A DNA stretch of 64,000 nucleotides from Enterococcus_I eurekensis. GTDB lineage: Bacteria > Bacillota > Bacilli > Lactobacillales > Enterococcaceae. The stretch spans positions 1 through 64,000 of the forward strand of contig NZ_JBHSGT010000017.1 in assembly GCF_042654605.1 (NCBI RefSeq), in the 5' to 3' direction. The translations under genes were made by a program, and so were the position numbers. How positions within the stretch are numbered: the first letter of the stretch is position 1; the number at the start of each line of letters is the position of its first letter. The notes beneath the pieces are model-generated. The model was not told the DNA's origin, searched no databases, and saw only the letters and a list, made by a program, of their open reading frames with translations. Of the stretch, positions 45,070-54,528 are shown in pieces.

Positions 45070-46308
45070 ATGTCTAAATATGAAAATTTATTACCACGTT
45101 TTTTACGCTATGTTCAAATTGAAACACAATCAGATCCAACTAGTACAACAACACCTTCGACGCAATCGCAAGTTGATTTTGCCTTGATTTTAAAAGCTGA
45201 ATTAGAAGAATTAGGCATGTCCGATGTTCTTTATAATGAGTCGAATGGTTTCGTGATGGCAACTTTACCATCAAATACGACAAAAAAAGTTCGTTCAATG
45301 GGATTTATTGCACACTTAGATACGGCTGATTTCAATGCGGTAAACGTTAGTCCACAAATTATTGAAAATTATGATGGCGAGTCAACCATTGCATTAGATG
45401 AAGGAGGAAAATATACGTTAAACGTAAAAGACTTTCCAAACTTAAAAAATTACAAAGGCCAAACATTAATCACAACAGATGGTTCGACTTTACTTGGTGC
45501 CGATGATAAATCAGGAATTGCTGAAATTATGACAGCAATGGAAATTTTGATTAAAAATCCTGAAATCGAACATGGTGAAATCAAAGTAGCTTTCGGACCG
45601 GATGAAGAAATTGGAGTCGGAGCGAATAAATTTGATGTTGAGCAATTTGGTGTTGATTTTGCTTACACAATGGATGGCGGTCCGGTTGGTGAGTTACAGT
45701 ATGAAACGTTTAATGCTGCCCAAGCTGACATTACTATTCATGGTAAAAATGTTCATCCAGGTACAGCGAAAAATACCTTGATTAATGCTTTAACTTTAGC
45801 GATTGAATTTAATAATGCTCTACCAGTTGATGAAGTGCCAGAAAAAACGGAAGGTTCAGAAGGATTCTTCCACTTAACCAATTTAACTGGAAATTCAGAA
45901 GAAGCAACTTTTTCAATTATTATCCGTGACCATGATCGTGAAAGATTCCTAGCAAGAAAAGCCCTTGTGTTGGATATTCAAGAGAAAATGAATCGTCGTT
46001 TTGATGAAACACAGCGTGTAGTGGTTGATATGAACGATAATTACTACAACATGAAAGAAGTTATCGAAAAAGATATGAGCATTGTTGAATTGGCAAAAAA
46101 TGCCATGCTCGAATTAGGGATTAAACCATTAATTGAACCGGTTCGTGGCGGAACAGATGGCTCTAAAATTTCATTTATGGGAATACCAACACCAAATATT
46201 TTTGCTGGTGGTGAAAACATGCATGGTCGTTTTGAATTTGTTGCACTTGAATCAATGGAAAAAGCATGCGATGTGATTGTTAAAATTGCTGAATTAAACA
46301 CGAAGTAA
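45070..46308 (+). CDS. pepT: Peptidase T, tripeptide aminopeptidase
   Basis: Zinc aminopeptidase of family M20B that releases the N-terminal residue of tripeptides in the cytosol. The 412-aa protein has the zinc and catalytic motifs FIAHLDTADF, LLGADDKSGIAEIM, FGPDEEIGVGA and YTMDGGPVGELQYE, plus IFAGGENMHGRFEFV at the end. AGGAG lies before ATG 45070. Length is typical. Confidence 0.96.
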   Translation: MSKYENLLPRFLRYVQIETQSDPTSTTTPSTQSQVDFALILKAELEELGMSDVLYNESNGFVMATLPSNTTKKVRSMGFIAHLDTADFNAVNVSPQIIENYDGESTIALDEGGKYTLNVKDFPNLKNYKGQTLITTDGSTLLGADDKSGIAEIMTAMEILIKNPEIEHGEIKVAFGPDEEIGVGANKFDVEQFGVDFAYTMDGGPVGELQYETFNAAQADITIHGKNVHPGTAKNTLINALTLAIEFNNALPVDEVPEKTEGSEGFFHLTNLTGNSEEATFSIIIRDHDRERFLARKALVLDIQEKMNRRFDETQRVVVDMNDNYYNMKEVIEKDMSIVELAKNAMLELGIKPLIEPVRGGTDGSKISFMGIPTPNIFAGGENMHGRFEFVALESMEKACDVIVKIAELNTK

Positions 46309-46338
46309 GGCCCATTTATCAAATGTTTTGTAATGAAG

Positions 46339-46370
46339 AAGGGGGACTTGTATTTGTCCAAGTCTCCCTT
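46339..46370 (+). terminator. Hairpin terminator after pepT
   Basis: A 12-bp stem, AAGGGGGACTTG with CAAGTCTCCCTT (one G-T pair), around an 8-nt loop. The following TAAAAG is a poor T-tract. Confidence 0.6.
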
Positions 46371-46401
46371 TAAAAGTTAAATGAAAGCAGAGGCAATCAA
46401 A

Positions 46402-47403
46402 ATGTCCGAATTGAAACAAAGGATAACAATGAAAGCAATCATCAAACCGACCATTTTCTTTCTTTTAATTGGTTATTTTGTCAAATATTTATGGTCTTCT
46501 TTTGATGCGATTTTTCTTGAGTTGCTTGAAACGAGTATTTGGTTGGTCTTGATTGTTATTTTTTTAGGAATTATTTATCAACTCGTTGAAGGAAAGATGG
46601 TTCAAACAATTATCAAGGTAACTGAAAAGCCTTTTCGAAGCTGGGAAGGTATGATGGCCTCTTGTTACGCAGCTTTTTATCGAGTAGTGACTTTTGGGGC
46701 AGGGACTTGGCTAGCAGAAATTAATTTCTATCATCGAAAAAAACTGACCATCTCTGAGGGAGTAGGTGTTGCTGTTTTTCGTTTCATGCTATTTAAGACA
46801 GCTGCTTGTGTTTTGGCTATTTTCTTTTTAATTACTGAATGGTACCTGTTCTCAACTGAAATAGTTTTGGTAGTTATTATTTGTATTTTCATTAATTTAT
46901 TGATTAATGGCATTATTTTGTTAGCTGCATTAAGCATGCCACTACAAATTTTATTTGTTATCTTATGTGACCGATGGATAAAAAAAGTGAAGTGGCGAGC
47001 TAAAGTCGATCAAGTCAACTTACAAATTAATGCGCTACGACAAATGACGAGTGATTTGATGCGTAAAAAAAAGCTGTTGTTTGAAATGATATTTTGGGGA
47101 ATCGTCAAAGCATTGATTTGGTTTATTATTCCTTATATCTGTTTAAAAGCAGATCATCCTGAATTTAACTTGTTTATTTCTTTAGCACTTATTAGTTTCG
47201 TGACAGTTATTTCAGGCGTGATACCGACACCAGGTGGCGTGGGATCATTTGAGATTAGTTATATGATCTTTTTTAGTCCCTATGTTGGAAAAGTCGATGC
47301 GGCTTCATCACTGTTGCTTTACCGTTTTGCGACATTTATTTTACCTTTTATAATTGGTGGGGCGTACACTTTTATCTCCAGAAAAAAAACTGAAAAAGAT
47401 TGA
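46402..47403 (+). CDS. Lysylphosphatidylglycerol synthase-type membrane domain protein (UPF0104, flippase-like)
   Basis: Integral membrane protein of 333 aa with about eight hydrophobic segments, matching the flippase-like domain of MprF and the AglD2 family but lacking the MprF C-terminal lysyl transferase domain. The signature GVIPTPGGVGSFEISYMIFF is near the C-terminus. Three starts are possible (46381, 46402, 46430); ATG 46402 has AGAGG 8 nt upstream. Its lipid substrate is unknown, and it stands between pepT and clpB as a single gene. Confidence 0.8.
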   Translation: MSELKQRITMKAIIKPTIFFLLIGYFVKYLWSSFDAIFLELLETSIWLVLIVIFLGIIYQLVEGKMVQTIIKVTEKPFRSWEGMMASCYAAFYRVVTFGAGTWLAEINFYHRKKLTISEGVGVAVFRFMLFKTAACVLAIFFLITEWYLFSTEIVLVVIICIFINLLINGIILLAALSMPLQILFVILCDRWIKKVKWRAKVDQVNLQINALRQMTSDLMRKKKLLFEMIFWGIVKALIWFIIPYICLKADHPEFNLFISLALISFVTVISGVIPTPGGVGSFEISYMIFFSPYVGKVDAASSLLLYRFATFILPFIIGGAYTFISRKKTEKD

Positions 47404-47525
47404 GACAGGGAAAGAGCCGAAGGTTGGTTTTTTATCCCTGTTTTTTTTATAAATAAATCAAGTTTGACAGCTGTTATTTTACCTTTAAAGAATTTTAAAC
47501 ATTTCAACTTTGAATAAGTGAAATA

Positions 47526-47555
47526 TTTGACCAAAACTGACCAAGGTTTTATAAT
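47526..47555 (+). promoter_or_regulatory. clpB promoter with CtsR operator
   Basis: TTGACC (47527-47532), a 17-nt spacer and TATAAT (47550-47555). The tandem heptads TTTGACC-AAA-ACTGACC (47526-47542) match the CtsR box (direct repeat of RGTCAAA on the other strand), covering the -35 and part of the spacer. Confidence 0.8.
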
Positions 47556-47595
47556 AATAGTTGAGGTTAAAATCTCAAGATGGGAGGAACAAGCA

Positions 47596-50208
47596 ATGAA
47601 TATTGAAAAAATGACGTCCACTTTACAAAGTGCCATTGCAGAAGCACAACAAGTCGCTATGACGCGACACCATCAGGAAATCGATATTGTTCACCTATGG
47701 AAAATATTTATGCAACCCAATCAATTTGCTCGAAATTTCTATCATGACTTAGGCTTAAATGTCGAAGCTTTTGAAAACGAAATTGATAAAGAACTCGATC
47801 GTAAAGCGACCGTTTCGGGTAGCAATGTTCAATATGGACAGTCGATGAGTAGTAATTTATTCCAGTTATTAAATGAAGCCGAACATTTCAAAGAGCAATT
47901 TGAAGATGAGTACTTAGCAACTGAAATTGTTATCCTAGCGTTAATGAAATTAAAAAATTACCCATTAACCGTTTATTTAACGAAACAAGGGATTACAGAA
48001 AAAAACATTCGAAAAAACATTGAAGAAATACGAGGAGGCGATCGTGTGACATCACAAAATCAAGAAGAACAATACAAAGCCTTAGAAAAATATGGTGTTG
48101 ATTTAGTCCAATTAGTAAAAAAAGGAAAAATGGATCCAATTATTGGACGAGATGAAGAAATTCGAGATGTTATCCGTATTTTAACGCGTAAAACAAAGAA
48201 TAATCCCGTATTAATTGGGGAGCCAGGTGTCGGAAAAACAGCAATTGTTGAGGGATTAGCACAACGTATCGTGCGTAAAGATGTGCCAGAGAACTTAAAA
48301 GATAAAACGATTTTTTCACTTGATATGGGTGCTTTAATTGCTGGAGCTAAATTCCGAGGTGAATTTGAAGAACGTCTTAAAGCCGTCTTGAAAGAAGTAA
48401 AAAAATCAGACGGGCAAATTATTTTGTTTATCGATGAAATTCATAATATTGTTGGAGCAGGTAAAACAGAAGGTAGTATGGATGCGGGGAACTTGTTGAA
48501 ACCGATGTTAGCGCGTGGTGAGTTGCACACAATTGGGGCAACAACGCTCGATGAATATCGTGAATATATGGAAAAAGACAAAGCTTTAGAGCGCCGTTTC
48601 CAAAAAGTCCTTGTCAAAGAACCGACTGTAGAAGATACCATTTCAATTTTACGTGGTTTAAAAGAACGTTTTGAAATTCATCATGGCGTAAATATCCATG
48701 ATAATGCGCTTGTAGCAGCTGCCGTTTTATCCGATCGATACATTACTGATCGTTTTTTACCAGATAAAGCTATTGATTTAGTTGACGAAGCATCAGCAAC
48801 CATTCGTGTCGAAATGAATTCAATGCCGACAGAACTTGATCAAGTAACAAGGCGCTTAATGCAGCTAGAGATTGAAGAAGCTGCATTAAAAAAAGAATCG
48901 GATGACGCATCAAAAAAACGCCTAAGTATCTTACAAGAAGAGTTAGCGGAGTTAAGAGAAGAAGCGAACCAAATGAAGATGCAATGGGAAACAGAAAAAG
49001 AAGAAGTCAACGCATTGTCTAATAAACGAAGTCAAATTGATCAAGCCAAACACGAGCTAGAAGATGCCGAAAATAATTACGATTTAGAAAAAGCAGCTGT
49101 TTTACGTCATGGTACGATTCCTCAATTGGAAGCGGAACTTAAAGCACTTGAAGCTAAAAATGCGCAAGAATCTGGAAAAATGTTACAAGAATCCGTAACT
49201 GATAATGAAATTGCGGTCGTTGTTGGTCGCTTAACAGGAATTCCTGTTACGAAATTAGTTGAGGGTGAAAGAGCGAAACTATTACATTTAAATGAAACAT
49301 TACATAAACGCGTGATTGGACAAGAAGAAGCGGTCAATGCAGTGAGTGATGCAGTGATTCGTTCAAGAGCAGGCTTACAAGATCCAAACCGCCCTCTAGG
49401 TTCATTTTTATTCCTAGGTCCAACAGGTGTCGGTAAAACAGAACTTGCTAAGGCCTTAGCTGAGAACCTCTTTGATTCTGAGAATAATATGGTGAGAATT
49501 GATATGAGTGAGTATATGGAAAAACATTCTGTTTCTCGTTTAGTCGGAGCGCCTCCAGGTTATATTGGTTACGAAGAAGGAGGGCAATTGACTGAAGCTG
49601 TTCGTCGTAACCCATATACGATTGTCTTACTGGATGAAATTGAAAAGGCCCATCCAGATGTCTTTAATATCTTATTGCAAGTCTTAGATGATGGTCGCCT
49701 AACAGATTCAAAAGGTCGTGTCGTTGACTTTAAAAATACTGTATTGATCATGACAAGTAACATTGGGTCTCAGCTGCTATTAAATGGCGTAACAGCAGAA
49801 GGCGAAATTCCAGAAGCTGTTCAAGAAGAAGTGATGGCAACACTGAGAGGACACTTTAAACCAGAGTTCTTGAATCGGGTGGATGATACGATTTTATTCA
49901 CACCATTAAGTTTAGAAAATGTTAAAGGCATTGTTGATAAAGTGATTGAACAACTAGCTAAACGTTTGTCTGCTCAAGAAATTGAGTTGGTGATTACCGA
50001 TTCAGCGAAAGCTTGGTTAGCTGAAAACTCTTATGAGCCAGCATATGGTGCGCGGCCATTACGTCGTTACATCATGAAAGAAGTTGAAACACCTCTAGCC
50101 AAAGAAATTGTAGCTGGCCGTGTAATGCCTAAATCACAAGTAACAATCGATGTTTTAAATAATCAATTAATTTTTGAAAACCAGTTGCTTGAAGAAAGTG
50201 TAAAATAA
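47596..50208 (+). CDS. clpB: ATP-dependent chaperone ClpB
   Basis: Disaggregase that works with DnaK to rescue aggregated proteins. The 870-aa protein has an N-domain (1-150), a first AAA+ module with Walker A GEPGVGKTAI (Lys214) and FIDEIHNIVGAG, a long coiled-coil middle domain (about 400-530) that separates ClpB from ClpC and ClpE, and a second AAA+ module with GPTGVGKTEL (Lys614). ATG 47596 has GGGAGGAA upstream; the longer in-frame start at 47518 precedes the promoter and is rejected. Control by CtsR is expected from the operator. Confidence 0.96.
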   Translation: MNIEKMTSTLQSAIAEAQQVAMTRHHQEIDIVHLWKIFMQPNQFARNFYHDLGLNVEAFENEIDKELDRKATVSGSNVQYGQSMSSNLFQLLNEAEHFKEQFEDEYLATEIVILALMKLKNYPLTVYLTKQGITEKNIRKNIEEIRGGDRVTSQNQEEQYKALEKYGVDLVQLVKKGKMDPIIGRDEEIRDVIRILTRKTKNNPVLIGEPGVGKTAIVEGLAQRIVRKDVPENLKDKTIFSLDMGALIAGAKFRGEFEERLKAVLKEVKKSDGQIILFIDEIHNIVGAGKTEGSMDAGNLLKPMLARGELHTIGATTLDEYREYMEKDKALERRFQKVLVKEPTVEDTISILRGLKERFEIHHGVNIHDNALVAAAVLSDRYITDRFLPDKAIDLVDEASATIRVEMNSMPTELDQVTRRLMQLEIEEAALKKESDDASKKRLSILQEELAELREEANQMKMQWETEKEEVNALSNKRSQIDQAKHELEDAENNYDLEKAAVLRHGTIPQLEAELKALEAKNAQESGKMLQESVTDNEIAVVVGRLTGIPVTKLVEGERAKLLHLNETLHKRVIGQEEAVNAVSDAVIRSRAGLQDPNRPLGSFLFLGPTGVGKTELAKALAENLFDSENNMVRIDMSEYMEKHSVSRLVGAPPGYIGYEEGGQLTEAVRRNPYTIVLLDEIEKAHPDVFNILLQVLDDGRLTDSKGRVVDFKNTVLIMTSNIGSQLLLNGVTAEGEIPEAVQEEVMATLRGHFKPEFLNRVDDTILFTPLSLENVKGIVDKVIEQLAKRLSAQEIELVITDSAKAWLAENSYEPAYGARPLRRYIMKEVETPLAKEIVAGRVMPKSQVTIDVLNNQLIFENQLLEESVK

Positions 50209-50248
50209 GAATGAGGTTAGACCGTGTCATTCTTTAAGTAAAAATAAC

Positions 50249-50296
50249 AAAAAACCATGAAATCAATGCTTTAGTAAACTGATTTCATGGTTTTTT
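50249..50296. terminator. Perfect bidirectional terminator between clpB and the AI-2E transporter gene
   Basis: Arms of 17 nt (50249-50265 and 50280-50296) with the core AACCATGAAATCA are exactly complementary, with A and T runs on both sides and a 14-nt loop. Confidence 0.93.
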
Positions 50297-50321
50297 ATTA
50301 TTTTAAGATTTTGGATCGACT

Positions 50322-51506
50322 TCATTTCTTTTTTTCATGAACTTCTAGTTCAATTTCAGGTATATCAACTACAGCTGACGGTGTTATCTTATCTTTATCT
50401 AGCCAGTTCATGGTAACAATCTTTATAATTGCGGCTACAGGTACCGCTAAGAACATTCCAATGACATTGAAATAAGCACCACCGATAGTAATCGAAATAA
50501 TAATCACAATTGGATTTAAGTTTAAGGCACCAGCCATAATTCTTGGACCGATAAAATTACCATCAATTTGTTGTAAAATCGTCAAGGCAATTAAGGTTGC
50601 AACCGCTAAGTTAAGACCACTCGTGAAGAAAGTGATAATAGCGGTGGCGATCGCGGCTACAATTGAACCGAAATAAGGAATCATATTTGAAACACCGAGG
50701 AAAAGTCCAAGAGAAATTCCAAAAGGGACCTTCATTACCGTTAAAATAATTGAAGAAGAGATGGCGATGACACATGCATCTAAAAATTGCGAACTAATAA
50801 ATTTATAAAAGACACGGTTGGTTGTTTGGATCCAATATTTTGCCTTTAAAAAAGTATGATTAGGTAATAATTTAGAGAAAAAACGATTTGAAAAATCGAG
50901 CAGCGATGTTTTATACGCCAAGACATAAATTGAAATGATAAACGCTAATGCTGCATTGAATATGACTGAAGATAGACTAATCGATAGTAAACCTATTGAT
51001 GTTAAAGATTGTGACGATTGGCTTAAAACAGTATCTAAAGAAAAACTATTTAAAATATTTTGAACGACTTTTTCTAAAGATAATAGTTCGATTAAACCAT
51101 CATTTTCTAATTGAGTGACCAGTCTAGAAATATAATTAATAAAAGATGGGACAAGCTTTAATAATTCAATAATATTATTAATCATTAAAGGGACAATAAA
51201 ATTAAGTGCTAAGAACAGTAAGAAGATTAAAATCAAATATAATAAAAGAACACTTAGGCCTTGTTGGTACTTATTTAAAAACTTATTGGAACTTTTATTG
51301 AATAGTCTTTTTAAAAGCTCTTGTGGGCCGTTTAATAAATAGGCAATTACAAAACCAATAATAAAGGGTGAAATGATATGAGTGAAACTTTGAATGGAAC
51401 TAAAAATGGCATTATAATTCGAAATAACTTTGTATCCAATAATAACGAGCATGGCGAAAGAAAAGCGAATAATCCATTGATTCCAATTGACATCAATTTT
51501 TTTCAA
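50322..51506 (-). CDS. AI-2E/PerM family transporter
   Basis: Integral membrane protein of 394 aa with about eight hydrophobic segments and the family region VPFGISLGLFLGVSNMIPYF, then QQIDGNFIGPRIMAGALNLN. Members have been tied to quorum signal export or sodium/proton exchange; the substrate is not predictable. The C-terminus is charged (IELEVHEKKK). The start is TTG 51506 with GAGGAGG 7 nt upstream on the minus strand. It lies downstream of the CorA-type gene on the same strand. Confidence 0.87.
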   Translation of the reverse strand: MKKIDVNWNQWIIRFSFAMLVIIGYKVISNYNAIFSSIQSFTHIISPFIIGFVIAYLLNGPQELLKRLFNKSSNKFLNKYQQGLSVLLLYLILIFLLFLALNFIVPLMINNIIELLKLVPSFINYISRLVTQLENDGLIELLSLEKVVQNILNSFSLDTVLSQSSQSLTSIGLLSISLSSVIFNAALAFIISIYVLAYKTSLLDFSNRFFSKLLPNHTFLKAKYWIQTTNRVFYKFISSQFLDACVIAISSSIILTVMKVPFGISLGLFLGVSNMIPYFGSIVAAIATAIITFFTSGLNLAVATLIALTILQQIDGNFIGPRIMAGALNLNPIVIIISITIGGAYFNVIGMFLAVPVAAIIKIVTMNWLDKDKITPSAVVDIPEIELEVHEKKK

Positions 51507-51571
51507 GAAAAATCCTCCTCATTGAGATGTTAGCACTAAATCTTATTATACTTTAGTTCTGGATGAATTAA

Positions 51572-51584
51572 TATACAGTAAGTA
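51572..51584. repeat. 13-nt motif TATACAGTAAGTA, copy 1
   Basis: Upstream of the AI-2E-type gene (minus). The same 13 nt occur at 52586-52598 upstream of the corA-type gene. A minus-strand TATAAT lies between this copy and the gene start. Confidence 0.5.
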
Positions 51585-51615
51585 AAGATTCAGGGGGTTG
51601 AGGTAGAAAAAAAGT

Positions 51616-52557
51616 TTATTTAAAGTAATTCTTTTTTGTTAAAAAGACAGCTGTGACAACTGTTAGTAGGACCATAACGAAAAATAGAATGTAAGATCCT
51701 GTATCTTGTTCTTTAAATGGAAGCCCCCCTGTGTTCATTCCCCAGATTCCTGCAATCAATGTTGGAACAGTTAGAACGAGTGCCGCAGATTCTAGATATT
51801 TCATCAGATGGTTCAGATTATTGCTGATCATACTTTCAAAAAGACTACCTAGTGTATCGATGAGGGCGTGATAAATAGTTACCAACTTTAAAGCTTGAGC
51901 TTGTTGTAATTGAATATCAAAAATAAAAGAAGAATGCGCTATATTATCAGTAAAAGTTGACATTTCCCACAATTGATTTAAAACGTCATTTTGATCTCGA
52001 AGTGTGTGGTCAATAAAAATGATCTTTCGATCGATATCAGCTAATTTAAAGAGTTCTTTTTTACCGGTTGTTTTTCGGGATTCGTCATCAAGAAAGTCAA
52101 TTTCTTTTTTTATCTTTTTTAATTCCGCAATAAAGTGTTTGTAAATTCGAGAAATCGTAGAAAGAATAATTTGTTCAAAATTGACTAAATTTTGGTGCTC
52201 ATCACGGAGTAAATCATCAATTAAAGTACTATTTTTACCTACATAAGTAATAAGTAAGTCATCTGATAAAACAAAAGAGATTGGTTCAATGCGATTTTCA
52301 ATAATCGTAAAGCTATTTGAGAGATTAAAAAAGACAAGTGATAAAGGATTACTCAGTTTGGTATCTTTTAATTTTTCAATTCGAGCGATCTCTCCTAAGC
52401 TATCGGATCCTAGAAAAATATCATCGGGAAGTCGATATTTCTTAAGAATCTCTAAAGAGCTTTCAAAGGAATCTTGATTGATTAACAACCAATTAAAATC
52501 ACTATCTGTGCCATCTTCAATTCCAGTTTCTTTGTTGACCTTTAGGTATTTTAGCAT
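51616..52557 (-). CDS. corA: CorA family divalent cation transporter
   Basis: Membrane channel for Mg2+ or related divalent ions. The 313-aa protein has a large cytoplasmic N-terminal domain with long helices (about 120-245) and two C-terminal membrane segments; the selectivity motif GMN is present in AGIWGMNTGGLP. The start is ATG 52557 with GGAGTG upstream; the longer frame from 52581 is rejected. This branch is somewhat divergent from classical CorA, so Mg2+ specificity is an inference. Confidence 0.85.
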   Translation of the reverse strand: MLKYLKVNKETGIEDGTDSDFNWLLINQDSFESSLEILKKYRLPDDIFLGSDSLGEIARIEKLKDTKLSNPLSLVFFNLSNSFTIIENRIEPISFVLSDDLLITYVGKNSTLIDDLLRDEHQNLVNFEQIILSTISRIYKHFIAELKKIKKEIDFLDDESRKTTGKKELFKLADIDRKIIFIDHTLRDQNDVLNQLWEMSTFTDNIAHSSFIFDIQLQQAQALKLVTIYHALIDTLGSLFESMISNNLNHLMKYLESAALVLTVPTLIAGIWGMNTGGLPFKEQDTGSYILFFVMVLLTVVTAVFLTKKNYFK

Positions 52558-52585
52558 AAATTTCACTCCATTTCTTCTCAAATTT

Positions 52586-52598
52586 TATACAGTAAGTA
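52586..52598. repeat. 13-nt motif TATACAGTAAGTA, copy 2
   Basis: Upstream of the corA-type gene (minus), here extended to the dyad TATAC-AGTAA-GTATA (52586-52600). It is identical over 13 nt to 51572-51584. Confidence 0.5.
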
Positions 52599-52654
52599 TA
52601 GCGGATTTTAAAATAAAAGCCTAATTTTTCGTTTTTTGTGTTGAGAATATCGTT

Positions 52655-52682
52655 TTGTTTTTAAGAAAAACTCCGTTAAGAT
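52655..52682 (+). promoter_or_regulatory. Promoter of the SDR gene
   Basis: TTGTTT (52655-52660), a 16-nt spacer and TAAGAT (52677-52682). Confidence 0.4.
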
Positions 52683-52714
52683 TAAATTACCAAATAGAAA
52701 GGAGTCGGATATAC

Positions 52715-53605
52715 ATGAATGAACCAATTTTAAAAGATCCTAGAGAGTTATACCATCCAGGAGAGTTTAAGAAACAGGATCAAACAACGCCACCTTTACA
52801 AGAACAAATGATACCATCACCCGATTGTGGTGAAACAAGCTATGTTGGAAATAAGAAGTTAGAGAATCGTCGTGTTCTAATTACTGGAGGGGATTCTGGA
52901 ATTGGACGGGCAGTTGCCATCGCTTATGCTAGAGAAGGTGCTGATGTAGCGATTCAATTCGTTCCAGGTGAAGAAAAAGATGCCGAAGAAGTTGCTAGTT
53001 ATATCGAAAAGACAGGTAGAAAATATTTGTTACTACCTTACGATTTAAAAGATGACCAAGCATCAAAAGAAATGATTAAAAAGACAGTTCAAACTTTCGG
53101 TGGAATTGATACTTTAGTATTGAATGCGGCACAACAAATTTCACATCAAGATATTTCTGAATTGCCACTTCAACAAGTAAAAGATACTTTTCAAGTAAAT
53201 ATTATTTCAATGTTTGCATTAGTCCAAGAAGCCGAACCACATTTAAGTCCAGGAAGTGCGATTATTACGACAACTTCTGTTCAAGCAACGAGTCCAAGCG
53301 CAAATTTAATGGATTATGCTGCCACAAAAGCGGCAATTAGTAATTTTACGATTAGTCTGGCGAGTCAATTTGCTGAAAAAGGGATTCGAGTGAATGGCGT
53401 AGCACCAGGACCAATCTGGACACCACTTCAACTTGATGGTGGACAACCTCCAGAAGAGTTACCAAAATTCGGTCAAAGTAGCTTGTTAGGTCGAGCGGGA
53501 CAACCAGCAGAGCTAGCACCCGTTTATGTATTTTTAGCGTCAAATGATGCTAGTTTTGTTACTTCACAGATTTACGGAGTTACGGGCGGTCAGCCAATAA
53601 ATTAA
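52715..53605 (+). CDS. Short-chain dehydrogenase of the YdaD/YhdF general-stress type
   Basis: NAD(P)-dependent oxidoreductase of 296 aa, with a 45-residue N-terminal extension (HPGEFKKQDQTTPPLQEQM) typical of Bacillus general-stress SDRs. The cofactor motif is LITGGDSGIGRAVAIAYARE, the catalytic Tyr/Lys are in DYAATKAAISNF, and the end ITSQ-like segment is VTSQIYGVTGG. The substrate is unknown. The start is ATG 52715 with AAAGGAG upstream; the in-frame codon at 52655 is the promoter. Confidence 0.87.
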   Translation: MNEPILKDPRELYHPGEFKKQDQTTPPLQEQMIPSPDCGETSYVGNKKLENRRVLITGGDSGIGRAVAIAYAREGADVAIQFVPGEEKDAEEVASYIEKTGRKYLLLPYDLKDDQASKEMIKKTVQTFGGIDTLVLNAAQQISHQDISELPLQQVKDTFQVNIISMFALVQEAEPHLSPGSAIITTTSVQATSPSANLMDYAATKAAISNFTISLASQFAEKGIRVNGVAPGPIWTPLQLDGGQPPEELPKFGQSSLLGRAGQPAELAPVYVFLASNDASFVTSQIYGVTGGQPIN

Positions 53606-53631
53606 AAATAAATAGCGTACACGGAAAATAG

Positions 53632-53670
53632 ATCGTGCGTCCAAAAAGTTTAACTTCTTGGACGCACGAT
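53632..53670. terminator. 13-bp hairpin between convergent SDR and Nudix genes
   Basis: ATCGTGCGTCCAA (53632-53644) and TTGGACGCACGAT (53658-53670) are exact complements around a 13-nt loop. T-tracts are short on both sides, but the position suggests a shared terminator. Confidence 0.65.
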
Positions 53671-53688
53671 TTACGTTTAAACAACCTT

Positions 53689-54114
53689 CTAATTGGAATT
53701 GTCTTGAAAAAAGAATTGTCGCTCTTCAAAAAAGATGGATAGGAATTGGCCGAGTGTTCCAGCCAAAGGTCCCGTTAATAAATCGTCTTTTGTAACCCAA
53801 AGCAAGGGTTGTTCTGTGTTGGTCGGGAGTTCTTCTCGAGTTTGGGCGACAAATAAAGAGGCAAGTTCACGGGAGCCGTTCTTATCATTGAGCCATTCTG
53901 CAATACCTACTAAACGTGGTCTGACAGTTAAGCCTGTTTCTTCTTTGATTTCTCGGATAACGGATTCAAGAATATTTTCGTCTTTTTCAACATGACCACC
54001 GGGAAAAGTCCATCCTGGCCAGTCTTTTTTCTTTCGATCTTGGACTAAGATTTTGCCATCGATATTTTTTATTAGGCATAATGTGGTTAACTTGACTTCC
54101 ATACTACGTGACAT
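53689..54114 (-). CDS. Nudix hydrolase (8-oxo-dGTP diphosphatase-like)
   Basis: The 141-aa protein has the complete Nudix box, beginning GGHVEKDE and ending REIKEETGL (G-x5-E-x7-REU-x-EE-x-GU). A likely role is hydrolysis of oxidised or other nucleoside triphosphates, but substrate specificity cannot be read from the motif. The gene starts 27 nt after the YolD-like stop on the same strand, with no terminator between, so it is probably the third gene of the LexA-box operon. ATG 54102 is an alternative start. Confidence 0.8.
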   Translation of the reverse strand: MSRSMEVKLTTLCLIKNIDGKILVQDRKKKDWPGWTFPGGHVEKDENILESVIREIKEETGLTVRPRLVGIAEWLNDKNGSRELASLFVAQTREELPTNTEQPLLWVTKDDLLTGPLAGTLGQFLSIFFEERQFFFQDNSN

Positions 54115-54141
54115 TTAAATACACTCATTTCTTTCGTAAAA

Positions 54142-54516
54142 TTAAAGATGAATTTCAAACCATTTGGCGTTAGAAAGAATCTCGACATGTCTGATTTCAT
54201 CAAAATCAACTTTTTGATGATCAATAAACAAGCCAAGTTCATCAAAACCAAGAATATTTCCGACAATATCAGGTGAGTAGTCGCCATCAAGATTGCGCTC
54301 TTCTTTTTGAATCGCCACGATACAGCTATTTTTATAAGCCTCAACTAAAATTGTTTGGATTTCTTGGGTAGTCATTGCTGTTTTTTGCTTTGGACGATTC
54401 AGCTTGGCAGTCTGTTGATTATACCTTGCTTCCGTATGCTCCGACAAGTACATTCCATTCCATTTAATCATTCCACGATCGATATATTCTTTTCCGTAAT
54501 TTTTGATAATAATCAC
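54142..54516 (-). CDS. YolD-like family protein
   Basis: Small protein of up to 124 aa of the YolD-like family, typically encoded next to UvrX/DinB-type Y-family polymerases and thought to assist them. The core RGMIKWNGMYLSEHTEA and the C-terminal beta-rich FDELGLFIDHQKVDFDEI are present. The start is unusual: AAAGGAG (54522-54516) ends on the G of the only GTG, so GTG 54516 is too close; ATT 54510 or ATC 54507 have correct spacing, and the first ATG is at 54471. It follows the polymerase gene by 12 nt. Confidence 0.78.
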   Translation of the reverse strand: MIIIKNYGKEYIDRGMIKWNGMYLSEHTEARYNQQTAKLNRPKQKTAMTTQEIQTILVEAYKNSCIVAIQKEERNLDGDYSPDIVGNILGFDELGLFIDHQKVDFDEIRHVEILSNAKWFEIHL

Positions 54517-54528
54517 TCCTTTTTAAAA

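Noticed and set aside
47518..47595. Extended N-terminus of ClpB
   Set aside because: It would start before the -35 and CtsR box; ATG 47596 has a good ribosome binding site and gives the family length of 870 aa.
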